A DNA stretch of 64,000 nt from Streptococcus equinus (GCF_900101445.1 NZ_FNKE01000001.1:1470095-1534094); one strand, 5' to 3'. Counted from the stretch's first letter, positions 27,411-40,021 are shown. Notes: a model not told the origin generated them from the letters alone. Made by a program: numbers and translations.

Positions 27411-28245
27411 GTTTCACCACCTCTGCAAATTCTTCTATAGTAATTGGTAAAGTATCTAAATGTAAGCCGCGTTTGACAAGTTGCTGAGCAAATTTCGTAA
27501 TTTTAGGAACGCCAAGTTGTTTACTTTCAAGAAATTCGACATCTTGGAAGACTTCTTTAGGGTAACCTGAGCGAACCAATTTACCACCTTCGAGAACATT
27601 AACATAGTCAGCATAATTAGCAACATCATCCATTAAATGAGTTACCAATACAATTGTCATGCCATTTTGATGCAGTTCTTTAAATAAAGTCATCAATTCA
27701 CGGCGTCCTTTAGGGTCTAGGCCGGCAGTTGGTTCATCTAGAACCAAAACCTCTGGTTCCATAGCTAGAATCCCAGCAATAGCCACACGACGCATTTGAC
27801 CACCAGATAGCTCAAAAGGATTCTTTTCAAAAAATTCTTCATGAATTCCTACCATGGCAAGTTTTTCACGCGCTAACTGTTCAGCTTCTTCTATAGAAAC
27901 TCCAAAATTTTGTGGTCCAAATGCCACATCCTTAAGAACTGTTTCTTCAAAAAGCTGACTTTCAGGAAATTGAAAGACCAGTCCAACCTTTTTACGGACG
28001 GGCTTAATTTCCTTATTTTTTGAGTTTGCCGTAATCTTAATATCGTCCACAATCACAGCCCCTTCTGTAGGGACGTTAAGACCATTTAAAAGTTGCATGA
28101 TTGTTGACTTACCTGACCCTGTATGACCGATAAAAGCCGTATATGAGCCTTCTTTTATAGTAAGATTAATGTCAAAAAGGGCACGCCCTTCAAAAGGTGT
28201 CCCCGCTTGATATGTATAATTTACGCCTTCAAGAGTAATTCCCAT
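27403..28245 (-). CDS. ecfA2: ECF transporter ATPase EcfA2
   Basis: The second ATPase of the ECF module. The 280 residues contain Walker A GHTGSGKS (about 40-47), Q-loop [11 protein letters not shown], signature [10 protein letters not shown], Walker [13 protein letters not shown] and the His switch LVTHLMDD. The C-terminal extension fits EcfA proteins. It overlaps ecfA1 upstream by 25 bases and ecfT downstream by 8, an arrangement consistent with fixed subunit stoichiometry. Confidence 0.96.
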   Translation of the reverse strand: MGITLEGVNYTYQAGTPFEGRALFDINLTIKEGSYTAFIGHTGSGKSTIMQLLNGLNVPTEGAVIVDDIKITANSKNKEIKPVRKKVGLVFQFPESQLFEETVLKDVAFGPQNFGVSIEEAEQLAREKLAMVGIHEEFFEKNPFELSGGQMRRVAIAGILAMEPEVLVLDEPTAGLDPKGRRELMTLFKELHQNGMTIVLVTHLMDDVANYADYVNVLEGGKLVRSGYPKEVFQDVEFLESKQLGVPKITKFAQQLVKRGLHLDTLPITIEEFAEVVKHG

Positions 28246-29060
28246 AACTGATCTTCTAATTCCTTTTCCGTAAGATAATTCTCTGTAAATTCAAACCCTT
28301 TGTCTTTTAAAGTAGAGATAAGATTGGCTGAAAAAGGAATATCCAATCCCAAAGTCAATAATTCTTCTCCTCTAGCAAAAAGTTCGCGTGGAGTTGAGCT
28401 TGACTCAACTTTTCCTTTTTTCATGACTAAGACACGGTCACTAAGTGCAACCTCATCCAAATCATGAGTGATAGACACAACGGTCATATTATATTGGTCA
28501 CGAATCTCTTTGATTGTTTGAATTAATTCTAAGCGTCCTTCTGGATCAAGCATACTAGTCGCTTCATCCAAAATAATAATATTAGGACGCATGGCAATGG
28601 CACCTGCAATAGCCACGCGTTGTTTTTGTCCCCCTGACAAACGAGCTGGCTCACGGTCTGCAAAAGCTGACATACCAACTAATTCAAGGGCTTCTTTGAC
28701 ACGTGATTGCATCTCTTCTAATGGAATTCCCTTGTTTTCTAACCCAAACGCGACATCGTCTTCAACTGTCGCACCAACAAATTGGTTATCTGGATTTTGG
28801 AAAACCATTCCAATTTTGTGACGAATGTTCCACACGTTTTCTTCAGTTAACAGTTCCCCTTCAACAAAGATTTGACCTGATTCAGCAGCTAAAAGCCCAT
28901 CAATTAAGCGTACTGTGGTTGATTTTCCTGAACCATTATGGCCAATAATGGATAACCATTCTCCCTGTTTCACGTGAAACGATAAATCATCTAATGTGTA
29001 ATGTTCTTGATGATCAGTATATTTGAATTTTAAATGTTTGACGTCAATACTATTTGTCAT
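28221..29060 (-). CDS. ecfA1: ECF transporter ATPase EcfA1
   Basis: First ATPase of the ECF vitamin importer, 279 residues: Walker [11 protein letters not shown]-loop [20 protein letters not shown] (the QNPDNQ form typical of EcfA1), signature [14 protein letters not shown], Walker [13 protein letters not shown], switch SITHDLDE. It overlaps pgsA by 4 bases. The codons for residues SFHVKQ contain a parS-like site (28966-28981), so the DNA has a second role in chromosome segregation. Confidence 0.96.
   Translation of the reverse strand: MTNSIDVKHLKFKYTDHQEHYTLDDLSFHVKQGEWLSIIGHNGSGKSTTVRLIDGLLAAESGQIFVEGELLTEENVWNIRHKIGMVFQNPDNQFVGATVEDDVAFGLENKGIPLEEMQSRVKEALELVGMSAFADREPARLSGGQKQRVAIAGAIAMRPNIIILDEATSMLDPEGRLELIQTIKEIRDQYNMTVVSITHDLDEVALSDRVLVMKKGKVESSSTPRELFARGEELLTLGLDIPFSANLISTLKDKGFEFTENYLTEKELEDQLWELLLKA
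28966..28981. promoter_or_regulatory. parS site inside ecfA1
   Basis: TGTTTCACGTGAAACG matches the bacterial parS consensus TGTTTCACGTGAAACA in 15 of 16 bases. It lies within a coding region about 19 kb left of dnaA; ParB is encoded in the window. Confidence 0.8.
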
Positions 29061-29611
29061 TTAAATGTGTCCTTAAAGAGGAATCCTGCCCCTTTGAAAT
29101 AATCATATCCTGAGTAAATTGTGAAAATCAAAGCGACATAAAGCAAAAGTGTTCCAATCATTGAAAAATGCAAAAGTAAGAAAATAATTGAAAACATTTG
29201 AGTAAATGTTTTGATTTTACCAGGCATAGCAGCTGCTAAAACTGTTCCACCATTTTCAACAAGTAGCAAACGAAGACCAGTTACTGCCAACTCACGACAA
29301 ATAATAATCGCAGCAATCCACGCAGGAACCATTCCCAATTCAACTAGCATAATAAATGCTGTCATCACCAACATTTTATCAGCCAATGGATCGGCAAATT
29401 TACCAAAGTTTGTAACAACTTGCCATTTTCTTGCAAGGTAACCATCTAAATAATCTGTAATACTTGCTAGCGCAAAAACAACTGCTGCAACAGCATGTCC
29501 AGCTACGCTATTCCAGATACAAAGAATCAAGATAAATACTGGAATCAAAACAATGCGACCTAATGTTAACAAATTAGGGATGTTTTCTTTTTTTGTAAAA
29601 TCGATTTTCAT
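29057..29611 (-). CDS. pgsA: CDP-diacylglycerol-glycerol-3-phosphate phosphatidyltransferase
   Basis: PgsA makes phosphatidylglycerol phosphate, the committed step to phosphatidylglycerol and cardiolipin. The 184 residues are mostly membrane helices and contain the CDP-alcohol phosphotransferase motif D-x2-DG-x2-AR-x8-9-G-x3-D-x3-D (DYLDGYLAR ... GKFADPLAD, about 53-80). The start MKIDFTKKENIPNLLTLGRI is typical. It is 12 bp after rodZ and overlaps ecfA1 by 4 bases, in the order rodZ-pgsA-ecfA1-ecfA2-ecfT common in streptococci. Confidence 0.97.
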   Translation of the reverse strand: MKIDFTKKENIPNLLTLGRIVLIPVFILILCIWNSVAGHAVAAVVFALASITDYLDGYLARKWQVVTNFGKFADPLADKMLVMTAFIMLVELGMVPAWIAAIIICRELAVTGLRLLLVENGGTVLAAAMPGKIKTFTQMFSIIFLLLHFSMIGTLLLYVALIFTIYSGYDYFKGAGFLFKDTFK

Positions 29612-29623
29612 TTTCCTACCTTA

Positions 29624-30574
29624 TTATTGAATATTAATTGTAATGTAACTTAATGTTGTACTTGTCAAAGCTGATGTATCTACCGCTTGACCATTGATTG
29701 AAACGTTAACACCTGCAGTGACTCCTAGTGTAATCACAGATGTTTTTGTACCTGCAGGAAGGGTTGCTGAATAACTTGAAACTCCTGTTGAAGAAAGAAG
29801 TGTTCCTGCGTCACCAGCTTCTGAATTACTTACAGAAACCCAACTGCTATCAGCACCAGCTAAGCTAATGTCAACTGTCAAACTATCTGTAACATTTGAT
29901 AGATTAACCGTTAAATTGCTTCCGCCTCCTTCAGTTTCCATCTTCAATGATTTTTCTTCAGATGAAGAAGACTCACTGGTTGATGAACTTTCTGGAGTTG
30001 ATGAGCTACTTGATGATGAACTATGAACAACAGAGTAGCTTGGTTTTGCTTGATTGCTATCACTTTGAAGCTGTGTCCAAGTGACAAATGAAACAAAAGC
30101 TAAAATTCCTAAAGCAACTAAGCAAAGCAGAATAATCGGAAGATAAGTTGCTGTTTTTTCTGAACTTTTATAACGACTTGAACGTGAACCAACACCAAAA
30201 TCATCTGTCTGTTCAGGTTTAGGCTCAGGTTTAGGTTTAGAAACTGAAACTGGAGCTGTTTTAGCTACTTTTTTATGACTTGGTACGATTGTAATTTTCT
30301 CATCCTCAGCAACTACTGGTGCTGTTTCAATACTTGATGCAAATACTTGTGCTCGATAGCGCTTTAATAGTTCTGCTGCATCTACATCTACCAATTCCGC
30401 ATATTGTTGAAGGTAAGCTTCAACTTCATCTTTAGGAATTAATTTAAATTTTTCTAACTCTAATGCTAAAAGATGTGGTGAAGGAATTGCTGTTTTTTCT
30501 TCAACATCTTCTAGTGTCAAGTTTTTGGCAACTCGACCTTTTCTTAAGATTTCACCAATCGTTTCTTCTCTCAT
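29624..30574 (-). CDS. rodZ: RodZ-like helix-turn-helix membrane protein
   Basis: RodZ links the wall-synthesis machinery with the cytoplasm through an amino-terminal Xre-like domain, a single membrane helix and an outer beta domain. Here residues 1-70 hold the helical domain (IGEILRKGRVAKNLTLEDVEEKT), a linker rich in Lys/Pro follows, the membrane helix is at about 145-168, a Ser-rich stretch (about 185-210) and a DUF4115-like beta domain close the 316-residue protein. In cocci without MreB it works in septal/peripheral wall growth. It sits 65 bp after yfmH. Confidence 0.9.
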   Translation of the reverse strand: MREETIGEILRKGRVAKNLTLEDVEEKTAIPSPHLLALELEKFKLIPKDEVEAYLQQYAELVDVDAAELLKRYRAQVFASSIETAPVVAEDEKITIVPSHKKVAKTAPVSVSKPKPEPKPEQTDDFGVGSRSSRYKSSEKTATYLPIILLCLVALGILAFVSFVTWTQLQSDSNQAKPSYSVVHSSSSSSSSTPESSSTSESSSSEEKSLKMETEGGGSNLTVNLSNVTDSLTVDISLAGADSSWVSVSNSEAGDAGTLLSSTGVSSYSATLPAGTKTSVITLGVTAGVNVSINGQAVDTSALTSTTLSYITINIQ

Positions 30575-30639
30575 ACAAGGTTTCCTTTAATAAAATATAA
30601 TCAGATTTATTATAGCAAATTTTAACAAGTATTTCGATT

Positions 30640-31929
30640 TTATTTTGGAAGGATTGTGAATTCTGTCGCGTCTGATTGACTTAAGAAATCATTTCCTCTT
30701 TTAAGAACTTCTTCAAAACTTAAAGTCTTTAGTAGTTTAGGAACCGATAAATAAGTTTCCTCATCAGCAAGATGATTGATAAATTGCGCTGAAAGGTTAT
30801 CAATTGAATCTAGACTCTTGAAAAAGTCTCCATACAATTCTTTTTTAACAATTTCAAAATGTTCTTCTGATAAATCTTCCAAATCACTAGACATTGCTAC
30901 TTTACTTAAATATTGTCGCAGATTCGTTGCCATAGCAATCGGAACTGAAGTATCTAGAGAAATAATCAAGAATTGGAAATTTTGATAAACTTCAATCTCA
31001 AAATCAAATGAGTCATCAATCTGACCACTCTCATAAAGTTCTTGATAACGTCTTGAAGTCCAACCCAAAATCATTGCAAAAAATAATCTCAAGGCTAATT
31101 CTTGACGCAAGGTAGATTCCCCTTCTGGTAAAGCAGGACCTCTTAAGCCGATAGCTAGTTTAGGTTGTGTCACTTCCATTTGAACCGATGCCTTTGGCAC
31201 AACAGGTTCGTATGCCAATTCTTGACGCTCAAGATGATGAGCTGTCTTATTTTTTCCTTTTTGATTTTCCTGAATTTGCTTAAAGATGTCATCCTTATCA
31301 AAATTACCAACGACTAAGAGTGTCATCTCCTGCGGAGAATAAAAGACATCATGGTTTTCTTTCAAATCCGCTACTGAAATGTTAGCAATACTTTCCTGAG
31401 TTCCAGCAATATCTTGAGCAAGAGCTGTTTTAGGATATAAATTCTCAAGAATTCCTTGATAGAGTCGATAATCCGCATCATCTTGATACATGTCAATCTC
31501 TTGTCCGATAATCGATTTTTCTCGCTCAATTGACTCATCTGTAAAGGCAGTATCTGCCACAAAATGCTGCAACAAGTCTAAATTCTCATTTAAATGATCT
31601 ACTGTTGAAAAATAGAAGCATGTTTTGTCAAAGGTTGTAAAGGCATTGCTATTTGCACCAGCGTTTGTAAATAGCTCAGAAACATCTTGACCATCTTCTA
31701 ATTCAAACAACTTATGTTCTAGAAAATGAGCAATTCCTTCCATGTAATGTTTATCTTTTTTATCCAGTGTAAACTTATTGTCAAGGGAACCAAAATTAAC
31801 AACCAACATGCCACAAGACTCTTGAAAATCAGTCTTAGGAATCAAAAAAACTTTCAGTCCATTTTCCAGTACAGCAGTATACAAAGTCTCACCAATTTCA
31901 GGGAAAACTTTTTCAACTAATTTTATCAC
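30640..31929 (-). CDS. yfmH: M16 family zinc peptidase YfmH
   Basis: A 429-residue M16 (insulinase-like) protease. The inverted zinc motif HFLEH near residue 69 (in GIAHFLEHKLFE), with a downstream Glu expected as third ligand, shows it is the catalytic partner. The next gene upstream, yfmF, is also M16 but lacks the motif; such pairs form an active heterodimer. The two touch: yfmF stops one base before this start. Substrate is unknown. Some relatives help mature peptides; no such peptide gene is seen here. Confidence 0.92.
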   Translation of the reverse strand: MIKLVEKVFPEIGETLYTAVLENGLKVFLIPKTDFQESCGMLVVNFGSLDNKFTLDKKDKHYMEGIAHFLEHKLFELEDGQDVSELFTNAGANSNAFTTFDKTCFYFSTVDHLNENLDLLQHFVADTAFTDESIEREKSIIGQEIDMYQDDADYRLYQGILENLYPKTALAQDIAGTQESIANISVADLKENHDVFYSPQEMTLLVVGNFDKDDIFKQIQENQKGKNKTAHHLERQELAYEPVVPKASVQMEVTQPKLAIGLRGPALPEGESTLRQELALRLFFAMILGWTSRRYQELYESGQIDDSFDFEIEVYQNFQFLIISLDTSVPIAMATNLRQYLSKVAMSSDLEDLSEEHFEIVKKELYGDFFKSLDSIDNLSAQFINHLADEETYLSVPKLLKTLSFEEVLKRGNDFLSQSDATEFTILPK

Positions 31930-33174
31930 TTACTTGCCCTCCAAAAAATACAATGCCTGTAATTTAATTTTTCTTGTCAATTGCAAAACATCAGCTTTAC
32001 TAACCTTGTCAATGTTGTCAATCATATCGTCAACACTATAATGATTTTGTAGATATTGTCCGTTGTAACTACGCTCGATTAATACTTTTGGAGAGTCTCC
32101 TGCCAATCTTAAATTGACTTGTAGCATTTTCTTCGTTTGCTTAAGAAGGGCTTCTGAAAAGCGACCTGTCTTAAGCGTTGAAAATTGTTTGTTGATTAAT
32201 TGCATTGCTCGATTGCGATTCTTCTTGTCAATACCAGCGTAAACATTCAGTAAACCTGTAAAGATATCAAAATGGCTTCCAATAGTATAGGCAAGTCCTT
32301 CCTTCTCACGAACCTCCGTAAATAAACGAGAATGGGCAAAACCTCCAAACAAACCATTAAAGACAAGAAGTGTAAAGTAATCCTTGTCACCATATCTAGT
32401 TGGGAAAGAATAGCCTAACTGCAAAACAGACTGATTGACTTCTCTGACTTCTAATTTCTCTTGAACAATGTTGCTAAATTCTTGTTGGTAGTCAAATACT
32501 AAATCTTTTTGACGGTCTTCAAAAGGAAATCGATTGAACAATTGTAACATGCGATAGTCATCAAACTCTCCCAACAAAAAGATATCCAAACGATCTTCAC
32601 GAAGCATTTTCTGAAACTCTTGAAAAGCTGTGTAAGAATTTTCTGCAGCTGCTAATTCGGCTGTCCCATATTTTGATGTTTGAAAAGCTGGGTTCGTAAA
32701 GAAGAGTTTTTTAAGACCTAGCTCACTACTATAAAAACTGTCATCCTTGTCAGCTTTTAAATAATTAATCAAGTTTGCTTGCTCAAGCTCAAATAATTTA
32801 GACTGATACTGCTCAACTGTTACAAGTGGTGAGAAAAGAACTTGATATAAAAATTCAATCACTTCTTCCAAGAGATTTTCCTTAGTCATCACATACTGAT
32901 TCTTCATGAAAGCTAGTTCAATATCAACAATATGAACCAATCCCTTAGTTGATACCTTAGTTGACAAAGTCGCTCCATAAAGACTTGCCAAACGCTCTCT
33001 AAAACGCTGTGCCGTCGGATATTTCTCATTAGCCGTTGCTAAAATCTGAGCCACCAAAACACGCCTGGCTACCGTTTTTTTGCTGAACTCTCCTGAAAAC
33101 CGAAAGGTAATGTGGTTCATTTTGAATTTTTCATTTTTGATTAGATGTAACTCAACACCATCAACTATTTTCAT
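31930..33174 (-). CDS. yfmF: M16 family peptidase-like protein YfmF (non-catalytic partner)
   Basis: A 414-residue M16-fold protein without HxxEH: the position reads SLYGATLST after RFRERLA, as in the non-catalytic subunits that contribute the Arg/Tyr pair at the C-terminal half (GGFAHSRLFTEVREKEGLAYTIGS, about 275-300, is conserved). It is the first gene of the yfmF-yfmH-rodZ-pgsA-ecfA1-ecfA2-ecfT operon and is divergent from yaaA-recF; a promoter is expected in the 86 bp between them. Confidence 0.9.
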   Translation of the reverse strand: MKIVDGVELHLIKNEKFKMNHITFRFSGEFSKKTVARRVLVAQILATANEKYPTAQRFRERLASLYGATLSTKVSTKGLVHIVDIELAFMKNQYVMTKENLLEEVIEFLYQVLFSPLVTVEQYQSKLFELEQANLINYLKADKDDSFYSSELGLKKLFFTNPAFQTSKYGTAELAAAENSYTAFQEFQKMLREDRLDIFLLGEFDDYRMLQLFNRFPFEDRQKDLVFDYQQEFSNIVQEKLEVREVNQSVLQLGYSFPTRYGDKDYFTLLVFNGLFGGFAHSRLFTEVREKEGLAYTIGSHFDIFTGLLNVYAGIDKKNRNRAMQLINKQFSTLKTGRFSEALLKQTKKMLQVNLRLAGDSPKVLIERSYNGQYLQNHYSVDDMIDNIDKVSKADVLQLTRKIKLQALYFLEGK

Positions 33175-33260
33175 TACAAATTCCTTACTAAAACACTTTA
33201 TTAGCTAAAATTATACCACGTTTATGTTATAATTACTTGAATTATAAAATGGAGAAAATG

Positions 33261-33644
33261 ATGGAATACAAATTATTTGATGACTATATTACCTTACAAG
33301 CTTTACTAAAAGAACTAGGTATTATCCAAAGCGGTGGTGCTATTAAAGCATATTTAGCAGAAACAACCGTTCTCTTCAACGGCGAAGATGAAAAACGTCG
33401 CGGTAAAAAAATTCGTCTCGGTGATGTTGTAAGCATTCCAGAAGACGGTATCACTATCGATATTATCGCACCAACAGACGAAGAAAAGAAAGAACATCTT
33501 GGAGCCTTAGCTGAAAAAGCTCGTGTTGCTGCTATCGTTAAAGAATTAAACGCTAAAAATAAAAAAGATAAGAAACAAAATCAAGCGAAAAAACAAGCGA
33601 AGCCAACTAAAGAACGCAAACCCGTTCGCTTCCCAGGAACTTAA
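33261..33644 (+). CDS. yaaA: S4 domain protein YaaA
   Basis: A 127-residue protein with an S4-like RNA-binding domain in its first 75 residues ([28 protein letters not shown], then [14 protein letters not shown]) and a Lys/Gln-rich C-terminal tail that looks disordered. In Firmicutes it is encoded directly before recF. I chose the ATG at 33261 (MEYKLF) because GGAG lies 6 nt upstream; the frame is open from 33237, where -10-like TTATAATT precedes. Function in ribosome or RNA handling is inferred from the domain. Confidence 0.9.
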   Translation: MEYKLFDDYITLQALLKELGIIQSGGAIKAYLAETTVLFNGEDEKRRGKKIRLGDVVSIPEDGITIDIIAPTDEEKKEHLGALAEKARVAAIVKELNAKNKKDKKQNQAKKQAKPTKERKPVRFPGT

Positions 33645-33646
33645 GC

Positions 33647-34741
33647 ATGTGGATTCAAAAAATAGCCTTAAAAAATTATCGCAATTATTTAACCAATGAG
33701 CTTGAATTTTCTCCTGGACTAAATGTCTTTATCGGAAAAAACGCTCAAGGAAAAACAAATTTCTTAGAAGCTATTTATTTCTTATCTTTAACACGCAGCC
33801 ACCGTACACGTACAGACAAAGAGTTGATTCACTTTCAAGAAAAAGAACTTCGAGTCTCAGGTACCTTACAACGCTCAAGTGGAACAGTTCCTTTAGAAAT
33901 CAATCTATCAAGTAAAGGACGAGTCACTAAAGTTAATCACCTCAGACAAGCGAAATTATCTGACTATATCGGAGTGATGACAGTCGTCTTATTTGCACCT
34001 GAGGATTTACAACTTATCAAAGGAGCACCTAGTCTCCGTCGCAAGTTTATTGACATTGATTTAGGGCAAATCAAACCGGTCTACCTCTCTGATTTGTCTA
34101 ATTACAATCATGTCCTTAAACAACGTAATACTTACCTGAAAACCGCTGAAAAAGTTGACGTCGACTTTTTAGCAGTCCTTGATGAGCAATTAGCTGATTT
34201 TGGTAGCCGCGTCATGGAACATCGCTTAGATTTCGTCTCTAATCTCGAAAAAGAAGCCGATCGCTATCACTATGCCATCTCTAACGGCCTAGAACACTTG
34301 AAAATTCGCTATCTATCATCTGTGCCATTCCAAGAAAAAAGTGAAATCAAAGAACATTTCTTAAAAACATTGGAAAAGAATCGCAAACGTGACATCTTCA
34401 AAAAAAATACTGGTGCTGGACCTCATCGTGATGATTTGGAATTTTTCATCAACGATATGCCTGCCAATTTTGGTAGCCAAGGACAACACCGAAGTTTGAT
34501 TTTATCTCTTAAAATGGCTGAAATTGAACTCATTAAGAATGTCACTGGTGATTATCCAATCCTACTTCTTGATGATGTCATGAGTGAATTAGATAACTAC
34601 CGACAAACAGAATTATTAAAAATGATTATTGCTGAAAATGTTCAAACCTTTATCACAACGACAAGTCTTGAACACCTTTCAAAACTTCCAGAGGAGTTGA
34701 AAATTTTCACTGTTAATCAAGGAACTATTGAGGAAAACTAA
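33647..34741 (+). CDS. recF: DNA repair ATPase RecF
   Basis: RecF loads RecA at gapped DNA with RecO and RecR. The 364 residues show the amino-terminal [14 protein letters not shown], Walker A GKNAQGKT (about 30-37), the signature region PHRDDLEF ... GSQGQHRSL and Walker [12 protein letters not shown] near 308-318, with the ABC-type arrangement of SMC-like proteins. It follows yaaA by 2 bp. In many Firmicutes recF is next to dnaA-dnaN; here it is about 14 kb away, as is usual in streptococci. Confidence 0.97.
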   Translation: MWIQKIALKNYRNYLTNELEFSPGLNVFIGKNAQGKTNFLEAIYFLSLTRSHRTRTDKELIHFQEKELRVSGTLQRSSGTVPLEINLSSKGRVTKVNHLRQAKLSDYIGVMTVVLFAPEDLQLIKGAPSLRRKFIDIDLGQIKPVYLSDLSNYNHVLKQRNTYLKTAEKVDVDFLAVLDEQLADFGSRVMEHRLDFVSNLEKEADRYHYAISNGLEHLKIRYLSSVPFQEKSEIKEHFLKTLEKNRKRDIFKKNTGAGPHRDDLEFFINDMPANFGSQGQHRSLILSLKMAEIELIKNVTGDYPILLLDDVMSELDNYRQTELLKMIIAENVQTFITTTSLEHLSKLPEELKIFTVNQGTIEEN

Positions 34742-34769
34742 AAAAGCTGGCCTAAGCCAGCTTTTTTTT
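34741..34769 (+). terminator. Terminator of recF
   Basis: AAAAAGCTGGC / GCCAGCTTTTTTT around a short CTAA loop, starting at the last base of the stop codon. A TTGACAA-2-TTGTCAA palindrome follows at 34785-34800. Confidence 0.88.
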
Positions 34770-34806
34770 GTGTTTACAACTGAATTGACAATGTTGTCAA
34801 TGATAA

Positions 34807-35673
34807 TTAGTAAGATTTAACAATTCCTAGTAATACAGCTCCAAGAACAAAGCATGCAATACCAATTACCAACCAACGCATTTCTTTACGTGTTTTAGTT
34901 TCACCCAAGAAGAGGATACCACCCATAATAGAAATGATAACACCAAGTTGTGAGAAACTAAAGGCAATAGCAAGACCTGCTTTAGCAGCAGCAAGAAGCA
35001 TGAAGATGTTACCAACACCCCACATCAAACCAACGATAGCATTTTTGATAACAACTGTTTCAAATTTAACGTTAAATTTCATAAACATTACAGCACCTAG
35101 AACCATACCTACAGCCATTGGGAAGATAACAGCTAAAGCATCGAATTTCATGATGTTGTTAAATAGGATAGTGTATGAAAGGTAACCAATAGTTGAGTAA
35201 GTCAAAGCACGGAAACCTTTACCGAAGTCAGTAAGTACACTTGCTTCAACTTTTTCAGCATCACGTTTACTTGTGAAGTAGAAACCAATAACCAAAAGAA
35301 GCAAAGCAATAATACCAAGTGTATATTGAACTGGTTTGCTCCATTCGCCAAAGACAATGGCACCAATCAAACTACCAAATACAAGTTGTGCTCCACTTGA
35401 TAATGGGTTACCTACTGAAACACCCATGTATTGCATTGCGCGGAATTGACCATTTTGACCCATAGACCAAAGCATACCACCAATAATTCCGACAACCCAA
35501 AGTGATACTGACATTTCTGGTTGAACAAACAACCATACAACAAAGGCAAATAAAAGTGCCCCTAAAGTCATTCCTAATGTTTGTTGATCTGGTTTACCTC
35601 CAATTTTGTTGCTGACAAACCCGATACTTCCCCATGCTACCATGGGAATTAATGCAAATAAAATACCCTGCAT
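34807..35673 (-). CDS. GRP family sugar uptake transporter
   Basis: A 288-residue membrane protein with about ten helices, matching the glucose/ribose porter (GlcU/RbsU) family of the drug/metabolite superfamily. Typical features are the amino-terminal ALIPMVAWGSIGFVSNKIGG and the conserved GQNGQFRAMQYMGVSVGNPLSSGAQL, with a TKTRKE loop before the last helix. It is a proton- or sodium-coupled uniporter for a sugar; which one cannot be read. It is convergent with recF and stands alone; AAGGAG lies before the ATG. The upstream 240 bp hold no gene and include the guaB terminator. Confidence 0.88.
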   Translation of the reverse strand: MQGILFALIPMVAWGSIGFVSNKIGGKPDQQTLGMTLGALLFAFVVWLFVQPEMSVSLWVVGIIGGMLWSMGQNGQFRAMQYMGVSVGNPLSSGAQLVFGSLIGAIVFGEWSKPVQYTLGIIALLLLVIGFYFTSKRDAEKVEASVLTDFGKGFRALTYSTIGYLSYTILFNNIMKFDALAVIFPMAVGMVLGAVMFMKFNVKFETVVIKNAIVGLMWGVGNIFMLLAAAKAGLAIAFSFSQLGVIISIMGGILFLGETKTRKEMRWLVIGIACFVLGAVLLGIVKSY

Positions 35674-35860
35674 TTTTTCTCCTTTACGATATGTTTTACA
35701 GATTAGTAAACCTTGTTTACACTGTTGTAAATATATAATTAACCATTCGCTTTTTATGAAAACGCTTTTTCAGAAAAGTAAAAGAAAATTTCATGTTTTT
35801 TGCGAACATAGTTACATATTCTACCATACAACATAGCATTTTGTAAAGGCCTACACAAAA

Positions 35861-35896
35861 AAATCTCTGATGAGTTTGAAAACTCATCAGAGATTT
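35861..35896 (-). terminator. Terminator of guaB
   Basis: A 16-bp near-perfect stem, AAATCTCTGATGAGTTT pairing with AAACTCATCAGAGATTT, followed by T on the minus strand. Lies 20 bp after the guaB stop. Confidence 0.9.
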
Positions 35897-35917
35897 AACG
35901 ATTGAACTCAGTTTATC

Positions 35918-37493
<1,576 letters not shown>

Positions 37494-37585
37494 CAAATTA
37501 AATTCAATTTTTTTCCAAAAATTCTTTCCTATATTAGACTGATTATTTTTGCAATTCTCATTTAAAACAAATGTTATTATTTACC

Positions 37586-37615
37586 AAAAAAACTCTGAGG
37601 CTTTGCCCCAGAGTT
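37586..37615 (-). terminator. Terminator of trpS
   Basis: Minus-strand AACTCTGGGGCAAAGCCTCAGAGTT followed by seven T; stem AACTCTG / CAGAGTT with GGC/GCC inside. It lies directly after the stop codon. Confidence 0.88.
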
Positions 37616-37624
37616 CTGTTTATT

Positions 37625-38656
<1,032 letters not shown>

Positions 38657-38676
38657 TCAAAATTGATTTCAAAACT

Positions 38677-38898
38677 AAAATAGCCCCCACGCAGTTAAAC
38701 TACGTGAGGGCGTTGTCAATACGCGGTACCACCTCAATTGATAGAAATCTTCTATCATCTCTTACCACTATATAAAAATTTACATGAGTCATGTAAAGAT
38801 TATTCTTTTTTACCATCAGCCCATTCATGTAAGCTTACTACTGATTCACAGCACCATCAGCTCTCTAAAAGTACGCGTTTACATTACTCTTCTGAATC
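38677..38898 (-). promoter_or_regulatory. T-box leader of trpS, tryptophan specifier
   Basis: Read on the minus strand, this leader holds the stem I motifs AGAGAGCTGATGGTGCTGTGAATCAG, the specifier region GAA-TGG-G (TGG is the complement of 38821-38823, the Trp codon), the invariant T-box AGGTGGTACCGCG (38722-38734) and a terminator GCCCTCACGTAG-TTTAA-CTGCGTGGGGGC (38683-38711) followed by TATTTT. Uncharged tRNA-Trp would stabilise the antiterminator and allow trpS transcription. Confidence 0.95.
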
Positions 38899-38904
38899 TT
38901 CTTC

Positions 38905-38933
38905 ATTTTATGAAATTCTAGGTTCTTTGTCAA
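38905..38933 (-). promoter_or_regulatory. Promoter of the trpS T-box
   Basis: Minus-strand TTGACA (38928-38933), 17-bp spacer, TAAAAT (38905-38910). A textbook sigma-A promoter. Confidence 0.75.
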
Positions 38934-39116
38934 GTTTGTACAGCATTTTGAGCTCTTTTACACTTGAAGAATAATTATACATTTTGTGTTTTAATTAAAT
39001 TAGAAAGATTAAAACAGGCGATTTCCAAACACTCCTTTTGCCCAAAAATCTTGACGTTAAGCTGCTTCTTTGCCATAATATAATCGTTTGTTTTGTTATA
39101 AAAAAGAGGATTAACT

Positions 39117-39989
39117 ATGAAAAAAAGACTGATTGATTTTGCACTCGTAACTGCAGGAGCTTTTATTGCCGCTGTTGGCTTCAATTGCTTTTTCCTTGAA
39201 AATCATATTGCATCTGGTGGTGTGGTCGGCTTAGCGGTTAGTTTGAAAGCTCTATTTGGCTGGAATCCTGGTAACTTTGTTATGATTACCAACATTCCTT
39301 TATTGTTAGCTTGTTGGCTTTTCCTTGGAAAAGAAACTTTCTTTAAAACCATTTATGGGTCATGGATTTATTCTATTTTTGTCAAATTGACAGAAAATCT
39401 ACCAAATCTGACTCATAATCCACTACTAGCTGCCCTGTTTGGAGCTATTATCTGTGGTTTTGGTTTAGGAGTTGTTTTCTGGGGGAATTCTTCAACTGGT
39501 GGTACTGGTATCATCACCCAAATTCTCCATAAATACACACCGCTTCCTTTAGCAGTAGCCATGACGATTGTCGATGGTTGTAGTGTAGCTATGGGATTTA
39601 TCGCTTTTGATACTGACACAGTAATGTATTCGATTATTGCTTTACTCGTTATTGGATACGTGGTAAATAGCATGCAAATCGGTGTTACCTCATCTCGTAA
39701 TTTGATGATTATTTCACCTAAAAATGACTTAATCAAAAACTATATCTCAACAGAAGCTGACCGTGGTGTCACTGAAATCCCTGTTACTGGTGGTTTTTCA
39801 GGCGACCGTCAAACCATGTTAATGACGACCGTTTCTCGCCAAGAAGTCCCTCGTTTAGAAAAAAATATTCAAAAAATCGACGAAGCAGCCTTTATCGTTG
39901 TTATGCCCGCAACACAAGTTATGGGACGTGGTTTCAGCCTTAAAAAATACTACAAACTCAACGAAAAAGACGCCATTTTACCAATGTAA
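39117..39989 (+). CDS. YitT family membrane protein
   Basis: A 290-residue protein of the YitT family: five to six membrane helices in the first 190 residues, with the early motif GAFIAAVGFNCFFLENHIASGGVVG and the glycine-rich FWGNSSTGGTGI, then a soluble C-terminal DUF2179 domain (about 205-288, with GGFSGDRQTMLMTTVSRQE). The family is widespread, and its substrate is unknown. AGAGGA lies 7 bp before the ATG. The gene stands between the trpS leader and an ABC-F gene that has its own promoter. Confidence 0.88.
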   Translation: MKKRLIDFALVTAGAFIAAVGFNCFFLENHIASGGVVGLAVSLKALFGWNPGNFVMITNIPLLLACWLFLGKETFFKTIYGSWIYSIFVKLTENLPNLTHNPLLAALFGAIICGFGLGVVFWGNSSTGGTGIITQILHKYTPLPLAVAMTIVDGCSVAMGFIAFDTDTVMYSIIALLVIGYVVNSMQIGVTSSRNLMIISPKNDLIKNYISTEADRGVTEIPVTGGFSGDRQTMLMTTVSRQEVPRLEKNIQKIDEAAFIVVMPATQVMGRGFSLKKYYKLNEKDAILPM

Positions 39990-40021
39990 CCCAAACGTAA
40001 CTCAAAGCCCCACTTCTCTAA

